A program made the position numbers and the translations under genes. The notes below the pieces were generated by a model. That model saw only the letters and a list, made by a program, of their open reading frames with translations, had not been told where the DNA came from and did no database searches. Below, one piece after another: positions 16,410 to 25,499 of a stretch of DNA of 64,000 bases; position 1 is the first letter of the stretch, and every line of letters starts with the position of its first letter. The stretch comes from Polyangiaceae bacterium (GTDB lineage: Bacteria; Myxococcota_A; Polyangia; Polyangiales; Polyangiaceae), in contig JACKEB010000010.1 of the NCBI GenBank assembly GCA_020633205.1, positions 1,178,001 through 1,242,000 of the forward strand, read 5' to 3'.

Positions 16410-18185
16410 CTAGAAGCACTCGCGCTTGTAAACTTTGTGACCCTGAGCGTCGATCACGAAGGGCTGGGCGCACGAATTCGCCACCGGTGACTTAGCCGCC
16501 TTGGCCTTCGGTCTCACCCAGCGACGCTTGGCGGTGCCCCGCTTTGTCTTCTCTAGCTTCAGGTCGCTAACGTCCAGCGTTGCTTCCGTGTCCTCGTCGG
16601 AACCACGGACGATCACGGGCGCGACGTTGACGGGGGAACTCGCCACTGGCTGTTCTGTTTTCCCTGCGGCAAGATCGAGTTCCGCCGCGGCGACGTCGAA
16701 TTGCGCCGCAGTCGCGCCCTCGGGGCCCGCCGCACCGGCAGCGGGTGGTGCATTCGTAGTGAAGCGTTGTGCCGCGCCCGCGCCAATGCCGACCAATAGC
16801 ATCACCGCGGCAGCGGCGACCCACCACGCGGGACGCTTTGTTGAGCGCCCAAGCTCATGGATCTCCGTAGACCCCGCCCACTCACCGCTTTGGCTCGCTG
16901 ACGCGAAGCCCTGGGGGTGGCTGGCGGGCAAACCGCCCGAGAGCTGCGCACTGGCTGCTGGGGCCGTCAGCGGAGCGACCGAACTTACGGGAGCGCTCAC
17001 GCGACTCTCGGCCGCGTCCTGAGGCAAGAGTTCCGTAGCGCCAGGCCCCGTGTAGCGTCGCGGCGGCATATGCGGCGCGGACAACGTCGGCCCAAGGCCC
17101 ATGCGTGTCGAGTCGCGCTCGATGGGGAGCGCCTGCCCCGACTTCACCTGCGCGATCAGCTCCGGGTTGGTGCCGTCGACGTCCCACAGGCTACTCCGGC
17201 CATCGCTGCGCTCGATCGCGAGGATCTCCAAAGAACGCTTCTCCAGCGTTTCACGCGCCAGCGACTGCATCCACTCGGAAACGACGCTAGTGGCGGCAGG
17301 TGGCGCAGCGCGTTCAACGGCGCGGGCGAACTCCAGCGCATCGCAGAAGCGGTCGGAAGGATCTTCCTCCAGCGCCATCAACACCACGCGGTCTAGCGCC
17401 CGCAGGCGATCCAGATCGGAAGACGAACCCTCTGCTCGGCTCACCCTCGCGCTTGGCGCGTCGCTAACCGGGTCGACGGATTTCAAGATCGCTGGGGAGT
17501 CTTCACCAGCGAACAGTCGCTCCCCGGTCAGCAGCTCCCAAAGCACGACCCCCGCCGCATACACGTCAGCGCGGCGATCCAGCCGCTCACCGTATAGCTG
17601 CTCCGGGGGCATGTAGGCGATCTTGCCTTTGATGTAGCCGTCCTGGGTGCAATGGCTGCGGCCAACGGCCTTCGCGATCCCGAAGTCCAGTACGCGGGGC
17701 ACACCGTCCATCCCCACGATGATGTTGTGGGGTGAGATGTCACGATGCACCAACTTCAGCGGCACCCCGCGAGCATCCGTCGCCTCATGGGCCGCGTGGA
17801 GTCCTTGGAGCGTGCCGATCATGATCGCCGAGGCGATCGCCGGGGGCACTCGCCGCTGGACCACGCTGTTGCGCGCGTTGCGGTGCAGGATGAGCCGATC
17901 CAGGGTCTCGCCATGGATGTACTCGAGCACCAGAAAGAGCTCACCGTCGCTTTGCACGACGTCCAGCGTGGACACCACGTTCGGGTGTTGAATCCGGGAG
18001 GCAACGCGAGCTTCGTCTGTGAACATGTCGACGAAGCTCGGGTCCATGGCGTACTGCGGGTGCAACCGCTTGATGGCCACGGTGCGCTCGAACCCAACGG
18101 CACCCTTCAACCGCCCAAGATGGACGGTCGCCATCCCGCCGTGCGCGATGTTGCCGTAGATTGAGTAACGCCCGAGCTCGCTCAT
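16410..18185 (-). CDS. Transmembrane Ser/Thr protein kinase
   Basis: The 591-residue kinase has the glycine loop region GNIAHGGMATVHL, ATP lysine Lys39 (VAIKRL), catalytic HRDISPHN at 147-154, DFG at 167-169 and AYMPPEQ. The kinase domain ends near 290. A long Ala/Pro/Ser-rich linker leads to one membrane helix at about 452-471 (WWVAAAAVMLLVGIGAGA) and a periplasmic tail of about 120 residues ending QPFVIDAQGHKVYKRECF, with two Cys that could pair. This C-terminal block is seen in many myxobacterial kinases. It leads a two-gene operon with the exported protein at 15517. Confidence 0.92.
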   Translation of the reverse strand: MSELGRYSIYGNIAHGGMATVHLGRLKGAVGFERTVAIKRLHPQYAMDPSFVDMFTDEARVASRIQHPNVVSTLDVVQSDGELFLVLEYIHGETLDRLILHRNARNSVVQRRVPPAIASAIMIGTLQGLHAAHEATDARGVPLKLVHRDISPHNIIVGMDGVPRVLDFGIAKAVGRSHCTQDGYIKGKIAYMPPEQLYGERLDRRADVYAAGVVLWELLTGERLFAGEDSPAILKSVDPVSDAPSARVSRAEGSSSDLDRLRALDRVVLMALEEDPSDRFCDALEFARAVERAAPPAATSVVSEWMQSLARETLEKRSLEILAIERSDGRSSLWDVDGTNPELIAQVKSGQALPIERDSTRMGLGPTLSAPHMPPRRYTGPGATELLPQDAAESRVSAPVSSVAPLTAPAASAQLSGGLPASHPQGFASASQSGEWAGSTEIHELGRSTKRPAWWVAAAAVMLLVGIGAGAAQRFTTNAPPAAGAAGPEGATAAQFDVAAAELDLAAGKTEQPVASSPVNVAPVIVRGSDEDTEATLDVSDLKLEKTKRGTAKRRWVRPKAKAAKSPVANSCAQPFVIDAQGHKVYKRECF

Positions 18186-18921
18186 GGATCCCAGCTGTGC
18201 GGTCCGCCGCTGTGGGCGGGGCTCACCAGGGTCGAGTTCACGTCCTTGTGAACTCCGACCGCTTCCTCGTCAGCCAACCGTCCTGACCTAGAAGCTCCTC
18301 GAATATAGGGGATTTTGAAAGGTCAGTCACATTCGGCCGAGGCCCAAACCACGAGATCCGTCCTACATCGGCGCCATGACCAGGCGTCCTCCCCCTCCCT
18401 CTGGCGAGCATTTCCACACCCATTGGGGGAGGGCGACGCGCTTTCACAACTGAAACGAAATCGACAACGCCAAAGAGCGAAAACGTCGCGCAGGGTTAGA
18501 CACGCGTTCCGGATCCAGAAGCCGCGACAAACGGCATGCGTCACCGCGAGACCTGCAGCGAACGCGCGTTTGGTGAACGCTTCCACCAGCTCGCAGCCTT
18601 CGGCGGAGTCGACGCTCAGTGCCTCCCAACCGACGACAAACATCCGTTCGGACTGTTAGGCCCGTGCGCCGGAGGCAACGCTCGCGCGTACCTCTCGGGG
18701 CGTACCCCGGTCCCACTCACCCGTCCTCTTGCCAGATCCTGGACGCCGCGGCCCAGGGCCGGATCAGCGCAAGCAGCTCAAGAGCAGCACCTCAAGAGCG
18801 CAGCAGGTCAGCTCGAGTTTTGGGTTTGGGGGGAGGGAGCGCTGGGGCGCGCCGGCTAGCCGATAGGTGTTTCCGCGCGACAATCACTGCGAAGTCGCCG
18901 GACGCGCGGCACGGCCAGTGC
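18186..18921. other. Gene-free stretch of about 0.7 kb
   Basis: No reading frame here looks like protein: the open frames on both strands are Arg/Pro/Ser-rich with no signal, domain or ribosome binding site. The right-hand part lies past the stop of the GH31 gene; the left part is the promoter region of the kinase at 18185 and holds an interrupted palindrome (18234-18255). Near 18825-18853 is a G-rich stretch related to the dispersed G-rich motif. A small RNA or untranslated leader is possible but nothing in the sequence proves it. Confidence 0.5.
18234..18255. promoter_or_regulatory. Interrupted palindrome upstream of kinase operon
   Basis: Arms GAGTTCAC and GTGAACTC flank a 6-nt loop. The pairing extends by four more bases on each side (GGTC / GACC) with one bulged C, making about 12 bp of dyad. 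It lies 49-70 bp upstream of the kinase start codon at 18185. It may be an operator or a leader hairpin in the kinase transcript. Confidence 0.45.
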
Positions 18922-21450
18922 TCAGCGTGAGATCTGCACGCGGTGACTGCCGGGAGCAAGCTTCACGTGCAACGTACCGCCGACCGCGGAGTCGAAAAAC
19001 CAACCCGACGCGGAGCTCTCGAGCTCTTCGAGGCTCGAGAGCGCCGCGAGCGCGGAGCCATCGGCGACCACCCCGCTTGGCACAGCGCCAAACGCGATCA
19101 GCTCGAAGAGCGTCCCCAGCTTGAACTCCGCACCGTCGCTCGTCGTCAGCTCCACCGCCCCGTCGTCTTGCTCAGCTACGCCAAGCTCCGCCCCGTCGAA
19201 GACGGCAAAGGTGGTTGCTTCACCGGCGACGACGCGCGCGTACAGCACACCCGGCGTGGTTGCGTACGAGTCCACCTCCGCTGGCAACGTGGTGGGCGCC
19301 ATGGTGTCGATGGTGGGGCGCAACATCGGCACCACACCGCCCTCGCGGACGTACACGGGGATCTGTCCCAGAGGCGCGTCCACGCTGACCGTTGTTCCTC
19401 CTTCCTGCACGGCTCCCGTCCACCAGTTCACCCAGCGTCCCGCAGGGAATGTGACCTCTCGCGAGCGCGCGTCGCGATCCACGACGGGAGCCACCAAGAT
19501 TGAATCCCCGAGGAGATAGATGTCGTTGGGATGGCGGGCGAGCTCGGGGTAAGCCAGGCCTAGTGGGCGAGCGATGGGGCGCCCACTAACCTTGAGGTCC
19601 TGCGCGTAGGTCCAGAGATAAGGGAACAGCCGCAGGTGGATGCGAGTGTAGACGCGATACCAATCGAGCATCTCCTGGTCGAAACCCGGACCGCCGTTGG
19701 GATCCCAAGCGACCGAGTTCGTGCTGGTGCCGATCTGCATCACCGGTGAGAACGCGGTTTGCTCGAACCAGCGCGTGAACAGTTCCTTGTCCGGCGGTGA
19801 GTGCTTATAGCCACCGGTATCCGACGCAAAGAAGGGAAAGCCGGACGCGCCCAGGCTGAGCCCAGCGACGATGCTCGCGGGTAGCCCGCCGACGCCCCTC
19901 ACGGTCGTGCCGTTGTCGTCGAAGGGCTCCGCGTGTTTGTGGAACGTGGCGTCGAGATCCCCCGGCCAGATCACATTGACGTTCACTTGATCGCCGGCGG
20001 TGCCACCACGACAGATCAAGAAGCCGCCATCTTCGGGGAGCGTCTCCGCGTAGACGCGATGATAGAAACGCTGATAGCCGGCGTGCATCGTGCGCTCATC
20101 ACTGCCATCAGCGAAGACCCACTCGTTGCGCGCGTTGGTCAAGCCGGGCACGATGTCTTCGGCGTAGTCGAGCTTGTAGCCCTCGATCCCCATCGCCTTG
20201 TACTTGCCGATTTGTTGTTGCCACCAGGCATAGGCATCGGGGTTCGTGAAGTCGATGGGACGGCCCCACTTGTTCAGCAACAAGCCGGATTTCACCGGAT
20301 AGTAGCCACCAGCATCCGCCTCAGCGCGTAGCGCCGCTGTCTCCGCGGCGCCGTCTTTCTCATCTAGGTAGGGCGTATGCCACAGTGCCATACGGAAACC
20401 GAGCGCGTGCGCCTCGTCGATCATCGCTTGGGCATCCGGGAACTGCGAAGGCAAGAAGTCGAAAGTGTTGACCGCCGTGGCATAGGGCCGGTCTATCCAC
20501 ATCCCGCTGGTCGCCAGGTCGAGGTCACGAATCGTCTGAGCGTCCGCGAGGAACTCCGCTTGGTCCTTGTTTTCGTCGCGCCAAACCCAAGGGCCCAGTG
20601 CCCAGCGAGCAGGCACCGACGGGTACCCGGTGACGTCGTAATAGAACTTGGTGACATCGAGCGGGTGCCGCGCCCCAAAGAGATGGAACCTGAGCCCCTC
20701 GGCTGAGCCGAAGCCGGTGCCAAAGGCAGCCTCCACCAGATCAGGCTCTGCTGCGTCGGCCGCGACCGCGAAAGCACCCGGGCGATCGGACTCGACGTAC
20801 AGGCCCCAGCCACTGGTGCCCGTCAAGAAAGGCACGGGAACATGGGCCTCGTAGTACCCGCTCTCGATGCTCGCATCGACTTCGATCTGCATCGGGCGGA
20901 CCTTGCCGCGGTGATTGACGTCATCGAAGTACTCTCCCAAACCGTAGAAGCCTTCTTCGGCATTTCCCCGCGGACGCAGGCGAAAGAAGGCAATAGGCGA
21001 CCCGGGGTCCTCTGGCTTCCACAACGCCGAGAAGCGACCAGGCGCCGGCGCCTCGATCACCAGACTGCCCCGCTTGCCTTCTGGGTAGCTGAGCTCCAGC
21101 GTCAGACTGTTTTCGTCCTGGGCCGACACGCGCATTTCCTCGGGGGAAATCCAAGTCGTATCCGCCGGGGCATACAGCGCGTGTGGGACGTAGAATCGAT
21201 AGGGATCGTAGTTGAAGTCTTCGAGCGCGGAGACCATGCCCCACTGAAAGGCGTCCTTGGGCAGACGCAGCAAGCGCGTGCCTCCGTCAGACAACTCGAG
21301 CTCGTCGCCGGTGAACGTGATGCTCAGATCACCGGAGTCGAGCTCTGGATCCCTGGGCGAGTCGCTCGCCGGCTCATCCGAACCGCAGCCCACCAGAGCG
21401 ACCGCCCAGATCGCGCCCATCACACCCAAAGCAAAGCTACGCTGGCTCAT
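18922..21450 (-). CDS. Lipoprotein glycoside hydrolase family 31 (alpha-glucosidase/xylosidase type)
   Basis: From ATG 21450 the protein has 842 residues, with a lipobox in AIWAVALVGCGSDEP. The N-terminal beta-sandwich is followed by the GH31 barrel: FYGLGEYFDD, GYPSVPARWALGPWVWRD, then KLDYAED with Asp428 as candidate nucleophile and WPGDLDATF with Asp498 as candidate acid/base, 70 residues apart as in known GH31 enzymes. FPFFASDTGGY and RWFEQTAFSPVMQ are also typical. It should remove alpha-linked glucose or xylose from oligosaccharides at the cell surface. The QQRRW-type region of sulfoquinovosidases is absent. In-frame codons upstream of 21450 are not protein-like. Confidence 0.9.
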   Translation of the reverse strand: MSQRSFALGVMGAIWAVALVGCGSDEPASDSPRDPELDSGDLSITFTGDELELSDGGTRLLRLPKDAFQWGMVSALEDFNYDPYRFYVPHALYAPADTTWISPEEMRVSAQDENSLTLELSYPEGKRGSLVIEAPAPGRFSALWKPEDPGSPIAFFRLRPRGNAEEGFYGLGEYFDDVNHRGKVRPMQIEVDASIESGYYEAHVPVPFLTGTSGWGLYVESDRPGAFAVAADAAEPDLVEAAFGTGFGSAEGLRFHLFGARHPLDVTKFYYDVTGYPSVPARWALGPWVWRDENKDQAEFLADAQTIRDLDLATSGMWIDRPYATAVNTFDFLPSQFPDAQAMIDEAHALGFRMALWHTPYLDEKDGAAETAALRAEADAGGYYPVKSGLLLNKWGRPIDFTNPDAYAWWQQQIGKYKAMGIEGYKLDYAEDIVPGLTNARNEWVFADGSDERTMHAGYQRFYHRVYAETLPEDGGFLICRGGTAGDQVNVNVIWPGDLDATFHKHAEPFDDNGTTVRGVGGLPASIVAGLSLGASGFPFFASDTGGYKHSPPDKELFTRWFEQTAFSPVMQIGTSTNSVAWDPNGGPGFDQEMLDWYRVYTRIHLRLFPYLWTYAQDLKVSGRPIARPLGLAYPELARHPNDIYLLGDSILVAPVVDRDARSREVTFPAGRWVNWWTGAVQEGGTTVSVDAPLGQIPVYVREGGVVPMLRPTIDTMAPTTLPAEVDSYATTPGVLYARVVAGEATTFAVFDGAELGVAEQDDGAVELTTSDGAEFKLGTLFELIAFGAVPSGVVADGSALAALSSLEELESSASGWFFDSAVGGTLHVKLAPGSHRVQISR

Positions 21451-21539
21451 GAGATCCCCGGAATGGCTGCGCTTTTGCAGCCGAACAACCATTCGTTTAC
21501 CACACAGCTGCGGCGCGCGGAGGTCCCGCTGGATCCGCC

Positions 21540-21570
21540 GGATCCGACTTGAAGCCGCTTCAGCGGATCC
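21540..21570. promoter_or_regulatory. Compound dyad with GGATCC arms between divergent genes
   Basis: Outer arms GGATCCG and CGGATCC enclose inner arms TGAAGC and GCTTCA. Two further GGATCC words lie at 21531 and 21574. The site is in the 263 bp between the GH31 start (21450) and the DUF1552 start (21714), where a shared regulator would bind. Function is inferred from position and symmetry only. Confidence 0.45.
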
Positions 21571-21713
21571 AGGGGATCCCAAAGCCCGCATGACGCGGCG
21601 AGCCGAAAACCGCGAGCACGCTAAAGGCGCCGCTTTCTCGAGGGAAATCGATCATCGGCGTGGCGCAGCGCGATCGCCAGCGTTTGGCATATCCCGTGCT
21701 GAAAGGGGAACCC

Positions 21714-22997
21714 ATGCAAACCCTCTCCCGACGTCGATTGCTCGCAGGAGCAGGCGCATCGCTGATTGCAGCCCCGTTCGTCAGCATGCTCAGCGGCTCC
21801 GCTCGCGCGGACACAAGTAAGACCGCCAAGCGCCTCGCCATCTTCTTCTCTCCGAATGGAACCGTGCTCAAGCACTGGCGCCCGACCGGCAGCGGCAAGA
21901 ACTTCGACTTCGCCAGTGGCTCCATCCTAGAGCCGCTCCAGAGCCTGAAGCAGAAGCTGGTGATCTGCGACGGCATCGACTTCAAGAACGCCAGCAATCA
22001 CGAAGGCGGTATGGCAGCGATGCTGACCGGCGGAGGCGACGCAAGCTCTCAAAGCAAGGGCATGAGCGTCGATCAGTACGTCGCGCAGGCAATCGGCAAA
22101 GACAGCCGCTTCGCTTCGCTCGAGCTCGGCGTACAAACGTCGGCTTGGGGTGGCAACGTACAGACCCGCATGAGCTACAGCGGGCCCGGCCAGTTCGTTC
22201 CTCCCGACGACAGCCCCACGAGCACATTCTCGAGACTCTTCGGAGACGTCAGCGCCACTCCATCGGACCTCGATCGAGTCCAGAAGCGACGCCAGAGCGT
22301 GCTGGACCTGGTGCGTGGAGAGCTCGGCGATTTGCGCAAACGCGTGGGCGGCATCGAAGCCCAGAAGCTCGACGCACACCTCGAGGCATTGCGCTCCGTG
22401 GAGAAGGGTGTTCAAGGACCTGGGAGCTGCACGCCGAGCTCCACACCCGAAGCCTTGGATCCGTACGGAGGCGCCGACTTCCCGGCGCTCGCGAAGCAAC
22501 AGATGGACCTGCTGGTCACCGCCTTCTCCTGCGGCATGACGAACGTCGGCAGCATCCAGATGTCCCACACCGTTGGGCCGCCGGTGTTCAGCTGGCTGGG
22601 GCTCTCGGAGGGGCACCACTCGCTCTCCCACATGGACGACAGCAACACCCAAGGCGTCGCTGACTTCGTGACGGCGGAGCGCTGGTTCGCCGAGCAATTT
22701 GCCTACTTCTTGAGTGCTCTCGATAACCTCCCGGAACCAACGGGCGACGGAACGCTGCTCGACAACACACTGGTCGTCTGGGCGAAGGAGCTCGGCGACA
22801 GCCGACTCCACGAGTGCGTGAACGTGCCCTTCATCTTGGCGGGCGGTGGCGGGCGCTTCGAGCTTGGCCGCTACCTCAAGTTCGACTCTGAGCCCCACAC
22901 GAAGCTCCTGGTGAGCATCTGTCAGGCGCTCGGGCTGGACAACCAAACCTTCGGCGACGCCTCGAGCGGCACCGGTCCACTGGAGGGCCTGGCGTGA
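21714..22997 (+). CDS. Tat-exported DUF1552 protein
   Basis: The 427-residue protein starts at ATG 21714, 6 bp after a GGGGAA ribosome site, with a twin-arginine type leader (LSRRRLLAGAGASLIAAPFV). The rest matches the DUF1552 family: RLAIFFSPNGTVLKHWRPTG near the start of the mature part, GGDASSQSKGMSVDQYVAQAIG, MSYSGPGQFVPPDDSPTSTF, and a C-terminal VVWAKELGDSRLHECVNVPF. The biochemical role of DUF1552 is not known; in planctomycetes and myxobacteria it is almost always next to a DUF1592-type cytochrome, as here. Its stop overlaps the next start (TGATG), so the pair is translationally coupled. Confidence 0.88.
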   Translation: MQTLSRRRLLAGAGASLIAAPFVSMLSGSARADTSKTAKRLAIFFSPNGTVLKHWRPTGSGKNFDFASGSILEPLQSLKQKLVICDGIDFKNASNHEGGMAAMLTGGGDASSQSKGMSVDQYVAQAIGKDSRFASLELGVQTSAWGGNVQTRMSYSGPGQFVPPDDSPTSTFSRLFGDVSATPSDLDRVQKRRQSVLDLVRGELGDLRKRVGGIEAQKLDAHLEALRSVEKGVQGPGSCTPSSTPEALDPYGGADFPALAKQQMDLLVTAFSCGMTNVGSIQMSHTVGPPVFSWLGLSEGHHSLSHMDDSNTQGVADFVTAERWFAEQFAYFLSALDNLPEPTGDGTLLDNTLVVWAKELGDSRLHECVNVPFILAGGGGRFELGRYLKFDSEPHTKLLVSICQALGLDNQTFGDASSGTGPLEGLA

Positions 22998-25426
22998 TGG
23001 CGCAGCATTCGAAGCACCGCCGTGCCAGTCGTCGCCTGCTGTGGCTACTCGCGAGCATTGGGCTCGTGCTTGCCGCTGCGTGTAGCAAGGAAGAGCCCCT
23101 CGGGAGCTTGCCTGGCTCCGGCGCTGGATGCCCGGGAGATCTCGAGTACTTCGAGCAGAACGTCTGGAATCCGATCCTCAGCGTGAAGTGCATCGGCTGT
23201 CACAACAGCGATGGCATCGCCAACAAGACGCGGATGGTGCTCGACCCCCCAGAGGTCGAAGGCTACCTCGAACATAATTTCCGCACAGTTAAAGCGCTCG
23301 CGGAGGTAACCAAGGGCGGCACGCCGGTGCTCCTGCTGCGCCCCACCGGGAAGTACCCCTCTGGGCACTCCGGTGGCACGCTGTTCAGCGACGAGAGCAC
23401 CTACTACAAGGACCTCCAGACCTTCATCTCCCGCGTCACCCTGGGAGAGAAGTGCGATCAGGGATCATCGAAGGTACAATGCGCCGATAAGCAGCCGTCG
23501 CCCGGGCGACGCCAGCTGCGACGGCTCACCCGCAAGGAGTACGACGCGAGCGTCCGCGACTTGCTCGGCATCGAGTCGACCTTCGGCGAAAAGTTCGCAC
23601 CGGATGTGGTCGTGGACGGCTTCGACAACAACGCCGGCGCGCTCAGTGTAAGCGCGCTACTGGCAGACCAGCTGCGGGACGCCGCCGAACAGCTCGCGGC
23701 CACGGCCATGCAGAGCGCCGCTTTGGATCGCTACTCCGACCCGAGCTGCGATCCGAAGCGCAGCGCGCCGTTGTGTGCCCAAGCCGTGATCGAAGACTTC
23801 GGTCTGCACGCGTTCAGGCGCCCGCTGACCGACAGCGAAGTCACGCGCTACATCTCGCTCTTCGACGCGGGCTACGCAGACCCCGAGCCAGAGGCCGACG
23901 CATACGACAGCGGGCTCGAGCTGGTGCTAACCGCAATGCTGCAGTCACCCGGCTTCTTGTATCGCTTGGAGTTGGGGAGCGAGGGCGCCGATGGACTGTT
24001 CGAGCTCGACGGCTACGAAGTCGCAACGGAGCTGGCCTACTTGATCTGGGGAACGACTCCGGACGACGAGTTGCTCACCCAAGCAGCAAGCGGGGCCTTG
24101 GATACGCCGGAAGGCATCAAGCTCCAGGCAACGCGCCTCCTGAGCGATGAACGCGCGTTGACAGGCTACACGCGCTTCGTCGACCAATGGCTCGGCCTCA
24201 CTCAGCTCGACACGGTCCAGAAGGACCCAGCGACCTACCCGGAGCTGGATGCCAATATCCGCGCGGCACTCGCTGAAGAGACCCGAGAGTTCATTCGCTA
24301 CGTACTCGAAGAGAAGGACGGGCGCCTGGATGAGCTGCTCACGGCGCCGTATAGCTTCCTCTCCCCGGAGCTAGCGACCTACTACGGCGTGTCGGCAACG
24401 GGCGGCGCTGGCTTCAGCCAAGTGGACTTCGCCGACGGTCAGCACGCGGGACTACTCACTCAGGGCAGCGTGCTCGTGACGCACTCGATGGCCAACAGCT
24501 CATCGCCCATCCATCGGGGCAAGCTCGTGCGTGAGCGCCTGCTGTGTCAGAAACTCTCCCCCCCACCCCCGAACATCGTGGTGGAAGTCCCTCCGGTGGA
24601 TCCCAACGCCTCGAACCGCGAGCGCTTCAGCGTCCACTCGGCGAACGAACCGTGCAAGAGCTGTCACCGCCTGATCGATCCGATCGGCTTCGGCTTCGAG
24701 CATTTCGATGGTATCGGACGCTTCCAAGCGGACGACCGCGGTTTCCCTATCGACACGAAGGGCGAAATCCTGGCGACGGATAACACGGACACGACCTTCG
24801 AGGGGGTGCCGGAGCTTGGAGCCATCCTCGCGGATAGTCCCGATGTGCAGAGCTGTGTCGCGCTGCAGTGGTATCGCTGGGGCTATGCCCAGGAGGAGAC
24901 CGACGAGACCACGTGCACCGCGGAGGCGTTCGCTGATCGCTTCGCCGCGAATGAACTGCGACTGCCCGAGCTGATCCTCGCGCTGGTCGAGGCGACGCAT
25001 TTCCGCACGCGAACTCTGGAGGCTGGCGTGGATGAGCCAGTGGATCCTGGAAACGGGAGTGGAGGCAGCGGTAACATCGGCACCGGCGGCTCTGGGTCCG
25101 GAGGCTCCGGCAACGCCGGGACCGGTGGCGCTGCCAGCGGTGGCTCAGGCTCTGGAGGCTCTAGCCCAGTGAGCAGCGACGTGAGCATCGAGGACAAGCT
25201 CGACAGCCAGTGGGAGAGCGGGAGTTGCCACACGGTAAATGTCACGAACACCGGCAGCGCCGACGTCACCTGGACCATCGAGATCGACGTCGCCGGCACG
25301 CTGGACAACTACTGGAACGCAGTCGCCACGCCGAGCGGGAGCAAGACCCGATTCAGTGGTGTCGACTACAACCGCACGCTGGCACCTGGGGAAGTCGCGA
25401 GCTTCGGCTACTGCAAGACGAACTAA
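22997..25426 (+). CDS. Planctomycete-type cytochrome lipoprotein (DUF1587/1595/1592/1588/1585) with C-terminal CBM2-like domain
   Basis: The 809-residue protein has a lipobox (LASIGLVLAAACSKEE). Next is a heme c motif CIGCH, then domains in order: DUF1587 (RQLRRLTRKEYDASVRDLLG), DUF1595 (HAFRRPLTDSEVTRYISLF), DUF1592 (LTAMLQSPGFLYRLELG onward), DUF1588 (SMANSSSPIHRGKLVRERLL) with a second CKSCH motif, and DUF1585 near 620-675. A Gly/Ser/Thr linker then leads to an 80-residue tail with the CBM2 pattern: paired Cys, VNVTNTGSADVTW, DNYWNAV and NRTLAPGEVASFGYC. The enzyme is thus a predicted surface redox protein tethered to cellulose-like glycans. GTG 22994 is an alternative start. Confidence 0.85.
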   Translation: MAQHSKHRRASRRLLWLLASIGLVLAAACSKEEPLGSLPGSGAGCPGDLEYFEQNVWNPILSVKCIGCHNSDGIANKTRMVLDPPEVEGYLEHNFRTVKALAEVTKGGTPVLLLRPTGKYPSGHSGGTLFSDESTYYKDLQTFISRVTLGEKCDQGSSKVQCADKQPSPGRRQLRRLTRKEYDASVRDLLGIESTFGEKFAPDVVVDGFDNNAGALSVSALLADQLRDAAEQLAATAMQSAALDRYSDPSCDPKRSAPLCAQAVIEDFGLHAFRRPLTDSEVTRYISLFDAGYADPEPEADAYDSGLELVLTAMLQSPGFLYRLELGSEGADGLFELDGYEVATELAYLIWGTTPDDELLTQAASGALDTPEGIKLQATRLLSDERALTGYTRFVDQWLGLTQLDTVQKDPATYPELDANIRAALAEETREFIRYVLEEKDGRLDELLTAPYSFLSPELATYYGVSATGGAGFSQVDFADGQHAGLLTQGSVLVTHSMANSSSPIHRGKLVRERLLCQKLSPPPPNIVVEVPPVDPNASNRERFSVHSANEPCKSCHRLIDPIGFGFEHFDGIGRFQADDRGFPIDTKGEILATDNTDTTFEGVPELGAILADSPDVQSCVALQWYRWGYAQEETDETTCTAEAFADRFAANELRLPELILALVEATHFRTRTLEAGVDEPVDPGNGSGGSGNIGTGGSGSGGSGNAGTGGAASGGSGSGGSSPVSSDVSIEDKLDSQWESGSCHTVNVTNTGSADVTWTIEIDVAGTLDNYWNAVATPSGSKTRFSGVDYNRTLAPGEVASFGYCKTN

Positions 25427-25449
25427 GCGCCCATCCTCGCAAAGCAAAG

Positions 25450-25475
25450 GCCCCGCACTCAGAAGAGTGCGGGGC
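25450..25475. terminator. Bidirectional rho-independent terminator
   Basis: An 11-bp perfect stem (GCCCCGCACTC / GAGTGCGGGGC) with an AGAA loop lies 24 bp after the cytochrome stop and 25 bp after the stop of the convergent Cys-rich lipoprotein. It is followed by TTCGTTTC on the plus strand and CCTTTGCTTT on the minus strand, so it can serve both genes. Confidence 0.8.
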
Positions 25476-25499
25476 TTCGTTTCATGAGCTGAAGCGGGC

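Noticed and set aside
21927..22946. Minus-strand open frame of 339 codons across the DUF1552 gene
   Set aside because: It is a shadow of the DUF1552 coding strand, Ala/Arg/His-rich and without a ribosome site.
22994..22996. GTG as start of the cytochrome lipoprotein
   Set aside because: ATG at 22997 forms the usual TGATG overlap with the previous stop; GTG is possible but less likely.
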